In this document: positions 17,307 to 28,623 of the stretch, in pieces
Position numbering within the stretch: position 1 is the stretch's first letter
How the letters are laid out: the number at the start of each line of letters is the position of its first letter
Source: Leptospira sp. B5-022
GTDB taxonomy: Bacteria; Spirochaetota; Leptospiria; Leptospirales; Leptospiraceae
Assembly: GCF_000347035.1 (NCBI RefSeq)
Contig: NZ_ANIJ01000015.1
Location: forward strand, 62,001 to 126,000
Length of the DNA stretch: 64,000 nucleotides
Direction of reading: 5' to 3'
Position numbers and translations under genes: made by a program
The notes under the pieces: generated by a model
Databases searched by the model: none
What the model was told of the DNA's origin: nothing
Seen by the model: only the letters and a program-made list of their open reading frames with translations

Positions 17307-18401
17307 TTATTTTAGGAATTTCGGAATAAAAGAAGTCTTTTCCGGATAGAACTGAGAAGCGAGTAAGAATATAAAAATACTTACCGCAATCCCGATAGAC
17401 GCAAGAAGTACATCCTTACCTACTTTGCGGAATGTCTCCAAATAAGGAGCGTCCCTGTAGGTAAGGAAATTTAACATAATCTCTCTTCCCGCAAGCATTC
17501 CCAAGAACACCCAGGTGGTGGACATAGGCATATTGTTGATCTTCTGGAAGAATATTAAAATACTCGCATATACCAGATCTACGATAGTGGCGGCCTTGGA
17601 CCATTGGATATCGGACTTCTCCGTAACTATCTCTTGGATGGTACCACCGTTGGTATACAATATGATCCCGAGCGCTCCGATCAGGATAGAAACGGCACAG
17701 GCAAGTTCCATCCAATTCAATTGTCTAGGAAGATAGACAACTATATTGGCAGCGTCCTGAGCAAGCCATGCCGCCCATAAAAATAAAGTAGAGAACCATT
17801 GCAAGATCGCCCATTTTCTTTCGGTCCTTGGATCGGGTATATGATCGTCATAATATTCTTTCGGATCGACTTTTACCAGGATTCCCCAAACGACCAAAGC
17901 GGTTACAAATGCGATCATGTATCCTAAAAAGGATTTGGTCAGCATCTTTTCTATATTCTGTCCGCCGAATAAACCTAGGATCAAGAATGTAGTAGAGATT
18001 GGAGATTTCATCCGAGTGATGATGACAAGTATGATAGGCGCGATCAATTGTAGAAAATTATACTCAGATGGCGGTGTAAAATTATCCAGTCTATGAAAAT
18101 GGACTTCTCCGTTTGCGGACCACCAAGCATATCCAAACACCAAAGAAAGAATTCCGCCCAATGCGGCAAGTTTTGGGAACCAATGTACCGACTTTTTACT
18201 TTCAATAAATGTACCGACCGTCTGAACGGCATCGTTACCTGCAACGGAGAATGCGGAAATGCAGAATGCAAACCAGCCAAGAATGTAAGAAGAGATCCCT
18301 AAATAATACCCCAAACTCATAACCAAAAAGGAGAGAAATACCAGTATATAAAACTGGATCTGGTCCTTAAAAGAGGGATGTTGGAAATCGATTTGATTCA
18401 T
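17307..18401 (-). CDS. PiT-like (inorganic phosphate transporter family) permease
   Basis: 364 residues, about nine to ten membrane spans. Two repeated halves carry the PiT signature pattern in diverged form: AGNDAVQTVGT at 54-64 with PISTT at 134-138, then AQDAANIVVYL at 214-224 with PMSTT at 292-296, mirroring GANDVAN...STT of PiT/Pho-4 carriers. In that family the Asp/Asn pairs bind phosphate with H+ or Na+. The motif has drifted (Gln for Asn in half one, Gln-Asp for Asn-Asp in half two), so the substrate could be phosphate, sulfate or another anion. It stands alone on the minus strand, facing the acyl-CoA dehydrogenase convergently. Confidence 0.65.
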   Translation of the reverse strand: MNQIDFQHPSFKDQIQFYILVFLSFLVMSLGYYLGISSYILGWFAFCISAFSVAGNDAVQTVGTFIESKKSVHWFPKLAALGGILSLVFGYAWWSANGEVHFHRLDNFTPPSEYNFLQLIAPIILVIITRMKSPISTTFLILGLFGGQNIEKMLTKSFLGYMIAFVTALVVWGILVKVDPKEYYDDHIPDPRTERKWAILQWFSTLFLWAAWLAQDAANIVVYLPRQLNWMELACAVSILIGALGIILYTNGGTIQEIVTEKSDIQWSKAATIVDLVYASILIFFQKINNMPMSTTWVFLGMLAGREIMLNFLTYRDAPYLETFRKVGKDVLLASIGIAVSIFIFLLASQFYPEKTSFIPKFLK

Positions 18402-18511
18402 GAGTTACCCAAAAGGGTTTTCGCTTGTTTAGAATGAATTTAGTATAGAAAAAAAGGAGAAGCCCAAACGGTCAAGGTGTATCGGCCCATATTTAGGCAC
18501 AGATAAGGCGG

Positions 18512-18543
18512 AAAAATAAAAACGGGCCTCCTTTGAGACCCGT
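18512..18543 (-). terminator. Rho-independent terminator of the OlsB-like gene
   Basis: On the minus strand a 9-bp stem (ACGGGTCTC with GAGGCCCGT, one G-T wobble) has a 4-base loop and is followed by TTTTATTTTT. It begins about 30 bases after the acyltransferase stop. Confidence 0.85.
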
Positions 18544-18573
18544 CCTTACGAAAAAACCCGATTTCCTTGAATT

Positions 18574-19353
18574 CTATTCTAGGTAATGTTTGCTATATCT
18601 GGATTCGATGTCTTTAATATCGAAGATGATAAAGAAATCCGTAGTTTTGAAAACGGAGTCCAACGCAGGAGTTCCGCAGATCAAAGATCCAGCTCTGATA
18701 TATCCTTTGATCAATGCCGGAATCCTTTTAGAAACTTCCTTAATATCTTCAGGAGAATAATTCGTATCAAAACCTTCCATCTCGAATCCAGGAAGCGGTT
18801 TAACGTCGAAATTTTCTCCAGCTAAAGCTTTTTTGTCTTTTAGAAAAGCATACACATCGTTTGCAGCTTGAGCATCTGTGCTATGAACGGAGCCACAACC
18901 GAAAAGGTATCCGATATTGTTCTTCTTCATGTATTGAGCGAGTCCGCCCCAAAGAAGAGAGATCACGGATCCGTCTCTGTATTCGGGATGAACACAACTG
19001 CGACCGATCTCTGCAGGTTCTCTTTCTAATTCGTAAATTTTAGTAATATCGAATTCGTTGTCGGAGTAAAATCCGATATTCGCTTTCGCAACACTTCTAC
19101 GCAGAATACGATAGGTCCCGACGATCATATCATCTCTGTTCTTATCTACTACGATAAGATGGTCGCAAAATAAATCGTATTCGTCTCTGTCTTTACGTGT
19201 AGCTGCGGATTGAGGTAAACCTTCTCCCAACTCCAGATTGAATACATCATAACGAAGAGCTAAAGTTCTTTCGATCTCGAGTTGGTTCTCTGCGATCCGT
19301 ACCTCAAGCTTACGCTCTACTTTTTGCTTGTTTTGGACTGTTCCTGATCCCAT
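18574..19353 (-). CDS. GNAT-family N-acyltransferase (OlsB-like, Acetyltransf_5)
   Basis: 259 residues from the preferred ATG at 19353, which has AAGGA 8 bases upstream; an in-frame ATG at 19395 would add 14 residues with a poorer site. The sequence follows the hemolysin-like/OlsB pattern: [14 protein letters not shown], a loop [23 protein letters not shown], then [28 protein letters not shown] and GYLFGCGSV. OlsB transfers a 3-hydroxyacyl group from acyl carrier protein to ornithine to make lyso-ornithine lipid. No OlsA partner is adjacent, so an ornithine-lipid role is possible but unproven. Cytoplasmic or membrane-surface enzyme. Confidence 0.8.
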   Translation of the reverse strand: MGSGTVQNKQKVERKLEVRIAENQLEIERTLALRYDVFNLELGEGLPQSAATRKDRDEYDLFCDHLIVVDKNRDDMIVGTYRILRRSVAKANIGFYSDNEFDITKIYELEREPAEIGRSCVHPEYRDGSVISLLWGGLAQYMKKNNIGYLFGCGSVHSTDAQAANDVYAFLKDKKALAGENFDVKPLPGFEMEGFDTNYSPEDIKEVSKRIPALIKGYIRAGSLICGTPALDSVFKTTDFFIIFDIKDIESRYSKHYLE

Positions 19354-19453
19354 TGTCGTCCTTCTTTTCCTTGTTAGGATGCTTCTATCTATCATCCTAA
19401 ATGGTTACAGTCGGATTACGCTGGAAAGAAATTCCGATGACTGACTTGGTCGA

Positions 19454-19810
19454 TTAACCTGCCATTCTGCGGAGAGATGCAAGTTTTTTGACATAATCAC
19501 CGAGGAATTGTTTCCCTTTCAGATCGATTTGGGTGAATTGAAGCCCGAAAAGTCCCTGTGCTTCCTTGGAGGCGCTCAAGTGTTTGATCTTACCTAATGC
19601 TTTAAACGGCTTGTATCCGGGCAGAGAAACCAAAATTTCCACGCTGGAATGTATATCGCATCCATCAAATTTATGAGGGACACGAACGGCGATCCCTCCT
19701 TCGCTGACGTCCTGGGCGATGAGAATATCTAAAAACCCGTTTCCCATCAATTGGAGTTGAACCGGTTGTTTAGGGAAAGGAACCACCCTTACCTGCTTTC
19801 TTTTCTCCAT
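19454..19810 (-). CDS. PilZ-domain protein (c-di-GMP binding candidate)
   Basis: 118 residues, essentially one PilZ domain. The two ligand motifs are present: R4KQVR8 (RxxxR) at the N-terminus and D34VSEGG39 (DxSxxG) about 25 residues later, with the expected beta-strand pattern (VEILVSLPG, GKIKHLSASKEAQGLFGLQF). Such single-domain proteins relay c-di-GMP levels to motility, adhesion or polysaccharide synthesis by contacting a partner. It stands on its own between the acyltransferase and an unrecognised gene, so no partner can be named. The ATG is preceded by GGAGGG 6 bases upstream. Confidence 0.88.
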   Translation of the reverse strand: MEKRKQVRVVPFPKQPVQLQLMGNGFLDILIAQDVSEGGIAVRVPHKFDGCDIHSSVEILVSLPGYKPFKALGKIKHLSASKEAQGLFGLQFTQIDLKGKQFLGDYVKKLASLRRMAG

Positions 19811-19923
19811 CGCGGACCCTCCGGATTAGAATAATGGCCAAACCTATATTATAAATAGATAAGACGGGAGAAGAAAACGGTTTTCTTCGAAAAATAATCG
19901 CGTAACACTTGTTCAAAATAGTG

Positions 19924-20745
19924 CTAAGTATTTAGTCCCAACTCTGTCTCCGCACCTTCTAACAAAGAGAGTTTGTATGTGGAAAGTATCTTGGAAACCT
20001 TCTTCTCGAACTTACGATTGAATACGAAAAAATTTAAGGATTTTTCCAAAAAGAAGATCATCTCTATCGGTTTCCATTCGATCACTCCTCGTTTGGCATC
20101 TATGATCTTTCCATGTTGCAATAACGTGGAGATGGCTCGTATAGAATGTTTCGGGAAGGTCGTTCTCAAAGCTTGGTACAAAGCCTTAGAGTCCGCTTCT
20201 AAAAAATGGAATTTACGGGAGAATAATACAGCGTCGTGAAAATATTCGGGACGGATCACGGCTCCATTCAATCTTAAAGAGATGATCAGAAATCCGATCA
20301 AGTCCGACATCTCCGGAAAAATACCTAAGCCGGGAACATCTTGACCGGGATACAGACGAGTGGAATCTCTTCCTTCCTGTTTCGGATGACGTGTCTGGAG
20401 CCAATTTACAACCAGATATTTTTCTTTGAAGAAGTAATCGTTGAGACGGATCCTATATTCTTGGATACTCAAACGTAGATGGACTAAAATTTCGTTCTGA
20501 TCGGTAAGAGTGAGCTTTTGGTAAGTGTCGTCGCTTCCGGAAAGATCCAGTTGGAAGGAATCGTATCCTCGTTTTTTGAGTTCCGCGAGAACTCCTGTGA
20601 TCTCGAAAAGTTCCCAAACACTTTCTTTTGTCAGTGAATGAAATAGAACTCCGGATTGAGCAACGTGAGAGTCCACCGCTGCACATAAAAAATCATCGTA
20701 TACAAAATCGAAAAAACGCGGATTATTGTATGCAACCTTACCCAT
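19924..20745 (-). CDS. Hypothetical protein, 273 aa
   Basis: Not recognised. A soluble-looking protein with no signal peptide or membrane span, rich in aromatic and basic residues. It has alternating strand/helix character in the first 120 residues (LVHLRLSIQEYRIRLNDYFFKEKYLVVNWLQ is split by a short turn) and a mostly helical C-terminal half containing FPEMSDLIGFLIISLRLNGA and ALYQALRTTFPKHS. The fold might be GNAT-like in the first half, but this is only an impression. Likely a conserved protein, since the frame is long and free of stops and the codon use matches neighbours. Confidence 0.7.
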   Translation of the reverse strand: MGKVAYNNPRFFDFVYDDFLCAAVDSHVAQSGVLFHSLTKESVWELFEITGVLAELKKRGYDSFQLDLSGSDDTYQKLTLTDQNEILVHLRLSIQEYRIRLNDYFFKEKYLVVNWLQTRHPKQEGRDSTRLYPGQDVPGLGIFPEMSDLIGFLIISLRLNGAVIRPEYFHDAVLFSRKFHFLEADSKALYQALRTTFPKHSIRAISTLLQHGKIIDAKRGVIEWKPIEMIFFLEKSLNFFVFNRKFEKKVSKILSTYKLSLLEGAETELGLNT

Positions 20746-20830
20746 CGAATCTTTCGCTTTCTTTACAGTCTGGCAGGTTTCTTCCTTTTTTCAAGGAAAT
20801 AAATCCGGTCACCAAACGATCTGAGAAATA

Positions 20831-21727
20831 TCAAAGTTTCGATCTGAAGTTAGAGTACGCTTTCAAAACCTGATCGGGAGCTTCCGTTTGCGGATAATGT
20901 CCGATACCGGAGAGTTCGTACACGTTCGCGTCCGGTCTCAACTCTCTGAGTCGGTCCACCACATGTTTACCACTCACTGGATCTTCTAAACCGTCCGCTA
21001 ATGCGTACGGGATCGGACAATCCAGAAGGGCCCCGACCCATCTCTCTCTGAAAATTTTTCTTTCTCTCATGTATCTTATCAACTTGTGATAGATCGCCTT
21101 TCCTCCTCCGTTGTTCACACATTCCCAGAAGCCGTCCAACTCCTCTTGGTGAGGTTTAGTATTCGGACCGAATACTTCCGAAAAACTTTTTTGGAAGGAA
21201 GTCTTGTTCACTAGGCGAGAGAATAAAAATCCCAAAGGACCGTTTAATAATTTTTGCACTGCCCTTGGTCTATGAGTCTCCGGAAAGATCCCCCCATTCA
21301 AAAAGAATACGGACTTTAAGTCGGGTCCACCGATCCTCTGTCCGGATAACTTCTCTCTAAATCTGGCTACCAATTCCTGGGCTACAGTATCTCCCAAATC
21401 GTGCGCAAGAAGATGTACTTTTTGAACTCCTTGCTCTTGCAGGAAAAATTCGACCTGGTCCGCGTATTGAAAAATTGAATAATGTCCGTCTTTCGGTTTT
21501 TCAGAAAAACCGAAGCCTAGATAATCTAAGGTCAGAACTTTGTACTGACGTGTAAGAGTTTCCCATACATCCTTCCAGTCCCAGGAAGAAGTGGGAAATC
21601 CGTGTAAAAGAAGAAGCGCTTCTCCTTCTCCACCGATCCGATAGAATAGTTTCCTTTTTTTCCATTCAAAGAAAGCTCCCGTTGCCTTCCAGGCCAAGGG
21701 ATGGGTTCTCCAAAGCGGCTCCGTCAT
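20831..21727 (-). CDS. Alpha/beta hydrolase with Asp nucleophile (haloalkane dehalogenase/epoxide hydrolase group)
   Basis: 298 residues from the ATG at 21727, which has GGAGGAG 3 bases upstream; an upstream TTG at 21748 is less likely. The oxyanion-hole segment LLLHGFPTSSWDW (His42-Gly43) is followed by the nucleophile elbow VHLLAHDLGD with Asp110 in the position where esterases have Ser, and the catalytic His lies in SGIGHYPQTEAP near residue 280. An Asp nucleophile is the mark of epoxide hydrolases, haloalkane and fluoroacetate dehalogenases, which form an ester intermediate on Asp. A cap domain occupies about 140-240. No signal peptide. Physiological substrate unknown. Confidence 0.85.
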   Translation of the reverse strand: MTEPLWRTHPLAWKATGAFFEWKKRKLFYRIGGEGEALLLLHGFPTSSWDWKDVWETLTRQYKVLTLDYLGFGFSEKPKDGHYSIFQYADQVEFFLQEQGVQKVHLLAHDLGDTVAQELVARFREKLSGQRIGGPDLKSVFFLNGGIFPETHRPRAVQKLLNGPLGFLFSRLVNKTSFQKSFSEVFGPNTKPHQEELDGFWECVNNGGGKAIYHKLIRYMRERKIFRERWVGALLDCPIPYALADGLEDPVSGKHVVDRLRELRPDANVYELSGIGHYPQTEAPDQVLKAYSNFRSKL

Positions 21728-21805
21728 AGACTCCTCCAGAAGAGGCAATATTGTACTCCCTAGTTTCCGAATGGGAAGTGTAAAATCTATAACACGAAGG
21801 AAATT

Positions 21806-22762
21806 TCAGTCCATCGCATCTAAAAGGTTGGATAGAAAAACTTTTCTCTCCTTGCCTTCCGGAAATCTGCCGAGTCCCGCACCCATATTATCTTTAAGAT
21901 GAGAAAGTTTAGAAGTCGCGGGGATCGCACAAGTCACTGCAGGATGAGAAAGGATATATTTTAAGAAGCCCTGCGCGAAAGAAAAACAATCCCATTCCTT
22001 AAAATACTCCGGTAAGGTTTTGCCTTTTGTATTTCTGAAAAGTCCACCTTCTTCGAAGGGACGATTGATTAGGACTGCGATCCCATGTTCTTGGGCGAAT
22101 GGTAAGATACGATTCTCGGCTTCTCTAGTTTGGATAGAATAAGGTATCTGTAAGAAGTCCGGTTTTTCTTTTTCTGAGATACGTTCCATTTCAGAAAATG
22201 CGGAAATCGTAAAATGGGTCAGACCTATATAACGGATCTTCCCTTTTTCTCTTAAAGCCCTTAAAGTTTTGACGTGAGTTTGGGTATCTAGTAAATTATG
22301 GATTTGGAATAGATCGATCTTATCCGCTTTCATTTTTTTGAAAGATGCTTCGATCTGAGATTTTCCGGCGGCTTCTCCCCGGATCCAAACTTTGGTAGCT
22401 AAGAAAAATTTTTTTCTTTCCGTCTCCGAAAAATCCTTGGATAAGATCCCGAAAATTTCCTCGGAACGACCGTACATGGGAGAGGAATCCACCACACCTC
22501 CTCCCTTATCTAGGAACTCCGACAAAACTTCTTTTAAAGGAGCCAAAGAAGAAGGAGCCGGATCCACATCTAAAGTTTGCCAAGTACCTAGACCGATTGC
22601 TGGAATTTCTTCTCCCGTTTTTGGGATCTTACGTTTTAACATTTTAGAAGCTCCGGACGTTTGGGAGAATAATGGAGAAATCATTTTCTCCGAAAGACTG
22701 ATACCTGCGGCGGATAAAGCCAAAAGTTTTAGGAACTTTTTTCTGGAATAAAAGTTTTCCAT
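21806..22762 (-). CDS. Exported aldo/keto reductase
   Basis: 318 residues from the ATG at 22762; a TTG at 22807 would add 15 residues. The N-terminus SRKKFLKLLALSAAG is Tat-like with Arg-Lys instead of Arg-Arg, so a folded, cofactor-loaded enzyme could be exported, but this is a weak signal. The barrel has the AKR tetrad: Asp and Tyr in GGVVDSSPMYGRSE, Lys in FLATKVW, His in FQIHNLLD, with GLGTWQ near the start. Family enzymes reduce carbonyls with NADPH. A periplasmic AKR would need a cofactor brought from the cytoplasm, as in Tat substrates. It is upstream of the hydrolase on the same strand with a 78-bp gap. Confidence 0.82.
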   Translation of the reverse strand: MENFYSRKKFLKLLALSAAGISLSEKMISPLFSQTSGASKMLKRKIPKTGEEIPAIGLGTWQTLDVDPAPSSLAPLKEVLSEFLDKGGGVVDSSPMYGRSEEIFGILSKDFSETERKKFFLATKVWIRGEAAGKSQIEASFKKMKADKIDLFQIHNLLDTQTHVKTLRALREKGKIRYIGLTHFTISAFSEMERISEKEKPDFLQIPYSIQTREAENRILPFAQEHGIAVLINRPFEEGGLFRNTKGKTLPEYFKEWDCFSFAQGFLKYILSHPAVTCAIPATSKLSHLKDNMGAGLGRFPEGKERKVFLSNLLDAMD

Positions 22763-22857
22763 AAGAACCTGTCCCGATTGGTCCGTCTTCTTGAAGCCCG
22801 AGACCAAATACTTATTTATAACCTAAATTTTGGGACGGACTATAAAATTCTCCCCAA

Positions 22858-22879
22858 GCGGCCGAATTTTAAGGGCCGC
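22858..22879 (-). terminator. Hairpin after polA
   Basis: GCGGCC at 22858-22863 and GGCCGC at 22874-22879 with a 10-base loop, about 25 bases beyond the polA stop on the minus strand. There is no T-run, so termination strength is uncertain. Confidence 0.4.
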
Positions 22880-22902
22880 AAGCCGGAAGACTCAACTAAA
22901 AA

Positions 22903-25661
<2,759 letters not shown>

Positions 25662-25665
<4 letters not shown>

Positions 25666-26876
25666 GCTGCTTCCCCCGATTTTCCTTTCGAACCGGAATA
25701 AATCTCTTCGCCCAATAAACTATAATACGCTAATTCGGTTTTCTTAATGGTGTTTTTAACCGAAAATCTTTTTACGGATTCCTTATTAAAAGTACCCATA
25801 GATTTTCGAATTTTAGGATCTTCTAATAGAGTCTTATAAGAAGCAGCGAGAGAGACCGCATCCCCCACCTCGGAGATGAGCGCGCCCTTTCCTTCCGCAA
25901 GCATTTCCGAAATTCCTCCACCGTTTGTTGCCACGATTGGTAAGCCGGAAGCCATTGCGTCTAAAACGGAAGTCCCGAGTCCTTCTTCTTTGGAAGTTAA
26001 CGTAAAAATATCGAATAAGGAGAGAAGTTCGGGGATATCCGTCCTGAATCCAGTGAAGATCACCTTATCCGAAAGTTTTTTTTCGGAGGCGATACGTTCC
26101 AGTTCCTTTCTGAGTTCTCCTTCGCCTACGATTAAAACCTTAAATTTTTTATCCGTTTCTACCTTGGACAAAGCGTTGAGTAACGTTTTTTGGTCCTTAT
26201 GATCGACTAATGCGGCGATATTACCTATGATTAGTTCTTCTTTAGAAAGATTGAATTCCTTTCTTAAATAAGAAATATCCATTGTTTTTTTGAAAACGCC
26301 TAGGTCGATCCCGCTGTAAACGGTCACTACTTTCGCCGGATCTATGCCATCCAAGATGAGAATTTCACGAATACGATTCGAAACACTTAAGTAAAGATCC
26401 ACTCTGTCGGAAACATACTTACGTTTGCTGAACCAATTCTTTCTAAGTCTAAAATCCACTCTTCTGGAAACTATAAGTTTCACATGAGGGAGTTTTGCCT
26501 TCGCCATCCAAGCAATTGAATGTGCTTTTGCAGTATGAGCGTGTATAAGTTTGATCTCTTTGGAAACGATCAGTTCTTGTAGAGCCTTTACGGAACCGAA
26601 GTCCCATTCACCTTTTAAAGGAAGAGTAACTGTTGGAAGTCCAACATCGTTAGCGCGCGCCTCTAAAGAAGAGCCAGGTTTACATAAGATGAGTTGGGGG
26701 ATTTTGTGTTTTTTTAAACCTTCTGCCAGAAGAAAAAGTTGCCTTTCTCCTCCTCTCCAGCCGGTTTCCGTGTCGATATGAAGAATCACCCGATCAAATT
26801 GAGGTTCCCGCTTGAATTCTGCAAGAGTTCCGCCATTTCTTTTTAGGAAAAAGTCCTGGACAAACAGAATTCGCAT
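25662..26876 (-). CDS. Glycosyltransferase family 4 (GT-B)
   Basis: 404 residues. The N-terminal half has [21 protein letters not shown] near residue 33-53, the acceptor-side start typical of GT4 enzymes, then [17 protein letters not shown]. The donor-binding C-terminal half has [37 protein letters not shown] and the E-x7-E segment [27 protein letters not shown]. It transfers a hexose from an activated sugar to a lipid or saccharide in the cytoplasm. The first 30 residues before HIDTETG are atypical and no ribosome-binding site is visible at the ATG, so the true start may lie slightly downstream. It overlaps polA by four bases and is divergent from the amidotransferase gene (38-bp gap). Confidence 0.88.
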
Positions 26877-26914
26877 TAGCGATGATTATTCTAATATAAC
26901 AGAGGAAATCCAGA

Positions 26915-27703
26915 ATGTGCGAACTTTTGGGAATGAGTGCCAATGTTCCTACGGATATTTGCTTTAGTTTCACAGGCCTTGTCCAAAGAGGCGGGAAAAC
27001 GGGACCCCATAAAGATGGATGGGGGATCGCATTCTATGAAGGCAAGGGTTGCAGGGTCTTCCAAGATCCTCAGGCAAGTGCGGATTCACAATTGGCGGAG
27101 CTCGTCCGGACATTTCCGATCAAAAGTAATTTAGTCATTTCTCATATCCGAAAAGCGAATCGTGGTAAGGTGGATCTGAAAAATACACATCCTTTTGTTC
27201 GGGAGCTTTGGGGTTATTATTGGACTTTCGCTCATAACGGGCAATTGAAAGGAGTGAAGAAGGAACCATTAAAAAATTTTGCTCCCGTCGGAACTACGGA
27301 CAGCGAGCATGCTTTTTGTTGGGTTCTTTCCGAATTGAAAAAGAAGTTTAAGACAAGGCCTAAAAATGAAACGGTACTCTCCCAAGAAATCCGTAAACTT
27401 TTGTCTAAACTCGGAAAAAAGGGAGTTTCGAATATCCTGATTTCGGATTCCAAATATTTATACGCATATTGTTCCACAAAGTTAGTTTATATCACAAGAC
27501 ACGCCCCCTTCGGAGAAGCCAAGCTCCTAGATGCGGACTTAAGCATAGATTTTAGAGAGCATACAAATCCGAAAGACGTAGTAACCGTTTTAGCCACCAG
27601 CCCTTTAACCCAAAACGAAATTTGGACCCACTTTTTACCCGGAGAATTTCAAGTTTGGAAAGAAGGAAAACAATGGCAAAGATTTTCTCCCGATATTAGA
27701 TAG
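26915..27703 (+). CDS. Class II glutamine amidotransferase (YafJ-like)
   Basis: 262 residues. Cys2 directly after the initiator Met is the N-terminal nucleophile that forms the glutaminyl intermediate after Met removal. The fold's landmarks follow: [39 protein letters not shown] (glutamine-binding Arg) and [12 protein letters not shown], then [15 protein letters not shown]. YafJ and relatives have no attached synthase domain; their substrate is unknown. AGAGGA 9 bases upstream supports the ATG. It is followed after 5 bases by the CULT-domain gene and then by the exported DUF5329-like gene, suggesting an operon. Confidence 0.9.
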   Translation: MCELLGMSANVPTDICFSFTGLVQRGGKTGPHKDGWGIAFYEGKGCRVFQDPQASADSQLAELVRTFPIKSNLVISHIRKANRGKVDLKNTHPFVRELWGYYWTFAHNGQLKGVKKEPLKNFAPVGTTDSEHAFCWVLSELKKKFKTRPKNETVLSQEIRKLLSKLGKKGVSNILISDSKYLYAYCSTKLVYITRHAPFGEAKLLDADLSIDFREHTNPKDVVTVLATSPLTQNEIWTHFLPGEFQVWKEGKQWQRFSPDIR

Positions 27704-27708
27704 AATGT

Positions 27709-28080
27709 ATGCCGGATCTTCCTAGTGGCGTTCCTGAAAGCGAATCGATCGAAAAAAAAGAAATAATCCAAGAGAATTGGAAGTTATGCACTTCTTGTGG
27801 AGAAAAGATCACAAAAGAAGAATGGAAAACTTCCGTGGATGGAGCATATCTTCATAATTTTATAAATCCACTCGGGATAGAATTCAGGATACTCACATTC
27901 TCACAAGCGATCGGAATTACTTGGCAAAAAGATTCTTATCTGGAACATACTTGGTTTCCCGGTTTTGCCTGGAGAGTAGGAAGTTGCTCCGCTTGCGGCT
28001 CCCATCTAGGTTGGAATTTTGAATCTGTTTCGGGTTCCAGTTCCTTCTTAGGACTTGTCTTGGGGAGAATTACTTCTTAA
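27709..28080 (+). CDS. CULT-domain protein (bacterial cereblon-like)
   Basis: 123 residues, nearly all one CULT (cereblon/thalidomide-binding) domain. Zinc ligands are Cys27-x2-Cys30 and Cys93-x2-Cys96. The segment EHTWFPGFAWRVGSCSACG then SHLGWNF carries Trp82, Trp88 and Trp102; their spacing (6 and 14) is the same as cereblon Trp380, Trp386 and Trp400, and Trp82 to Cys93 matches Trp380 to Cys391. The His two before the first Trp and the Phe two after the third are also kept. This is the aromatic cage that binds thalidomide in cereblon and uridine or hydantoins in bacterial homologues. No Lon-like domain is fused, as in other bacterial single-domain proteins. It starts 5 bases after the amidotransferase stop; the natural ligand is unknown. 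Confidence 0.88.
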   Translation: MPDLPSGVPESESIEKKEIIQENWKLCTSCGEKITKEEWKTSVDGAYLHNFINPLGIEFRILTFSQAIGITWQKDSYLEHTWFPGFAWRVGSCSACGSHLGWNFESVSGSSSFLGLVLGRITS

Positions 28081-28134
28081 TTCCAATACTTGGTTGCAAG
28101 ATTTAAAACTGAGGATTTTAATGAAGAACTCCTT

Positions 28135-28521
28135 ATGAAAAATATCTCATTCTTTATTCTATTCATTATTTTAATCTCGAACTCCGCCTCTGTTTTCGGA
28201 TCGGAACCGGAAGATGAGATCAAGGCCTTGGTTTCTTCCTTGGACTCTTGCAAGGATTGTGTTTTCGTAAGAAACGGTTCGGAACATAAACTGGATGAGG
28301 CAAAGGCTCATTTACTAAAGAAATACGACGCAGCCAAAAGTAAAATAAGCAGCACGGAAGATTTTATCAAAGGATTAGCAAGTAAGTCCTCTATTACCGG
28401 AACTCCGTACAAGATCAAATTCCCAGACGGAAAAGAAGTAGAATCCGAGAAATGGCTTACCGACAAATTGAACGAACTTCGGAATCCACCGCCTCCGACA
28501 AAACAAAAAAAGCGGAAATAA
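28135..28521 (+). CDS. Exported DUF5329-like protein
   Basis: 128 residues from the ATG at 28135; an ORF start at 28090 would put 15 charged residues before the signal peptide, so the inner ATG is preferred. The signal peptide is KNISFFILFIILISNSASVFG. The mature part has the DUF5329 pattern: DEIKALVSSLDSCKDCVF, NGSEHKLDEAKAHLLKKYDAA, TEDFIKGLASKSSITGTPY and FPDGKEVESEKWLTDKLNEL. Two Cys in SCKDC could form a disulfide in the periplasm. The C-terminus is Pro and Lys rich. Function unknown. It lies 54 bases after the CULT gene, possibly in the same transcript. Confidence 0.72.
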   Translation: MKNISFFILFIILISNSASVFGSEPEDEIKALVSSLDSCKDCVFVRNGSEHKLDEAKAHLLKKYDAAKSKISSTEDFIKGLASKSSITGTPYKIKFPDGKEVESEKWLTDKLNELRNPPPPTKQKKRK

Positions 28522-28623
28522 ATCTACCTAAGCGAAAAATCACTTAAACTACAGCACTCTGTAACGAAAAAGTAATGCTCCCTTCATGGATTAGATACAA
28601 GAATTTAAGATGATCGAAAGTCG

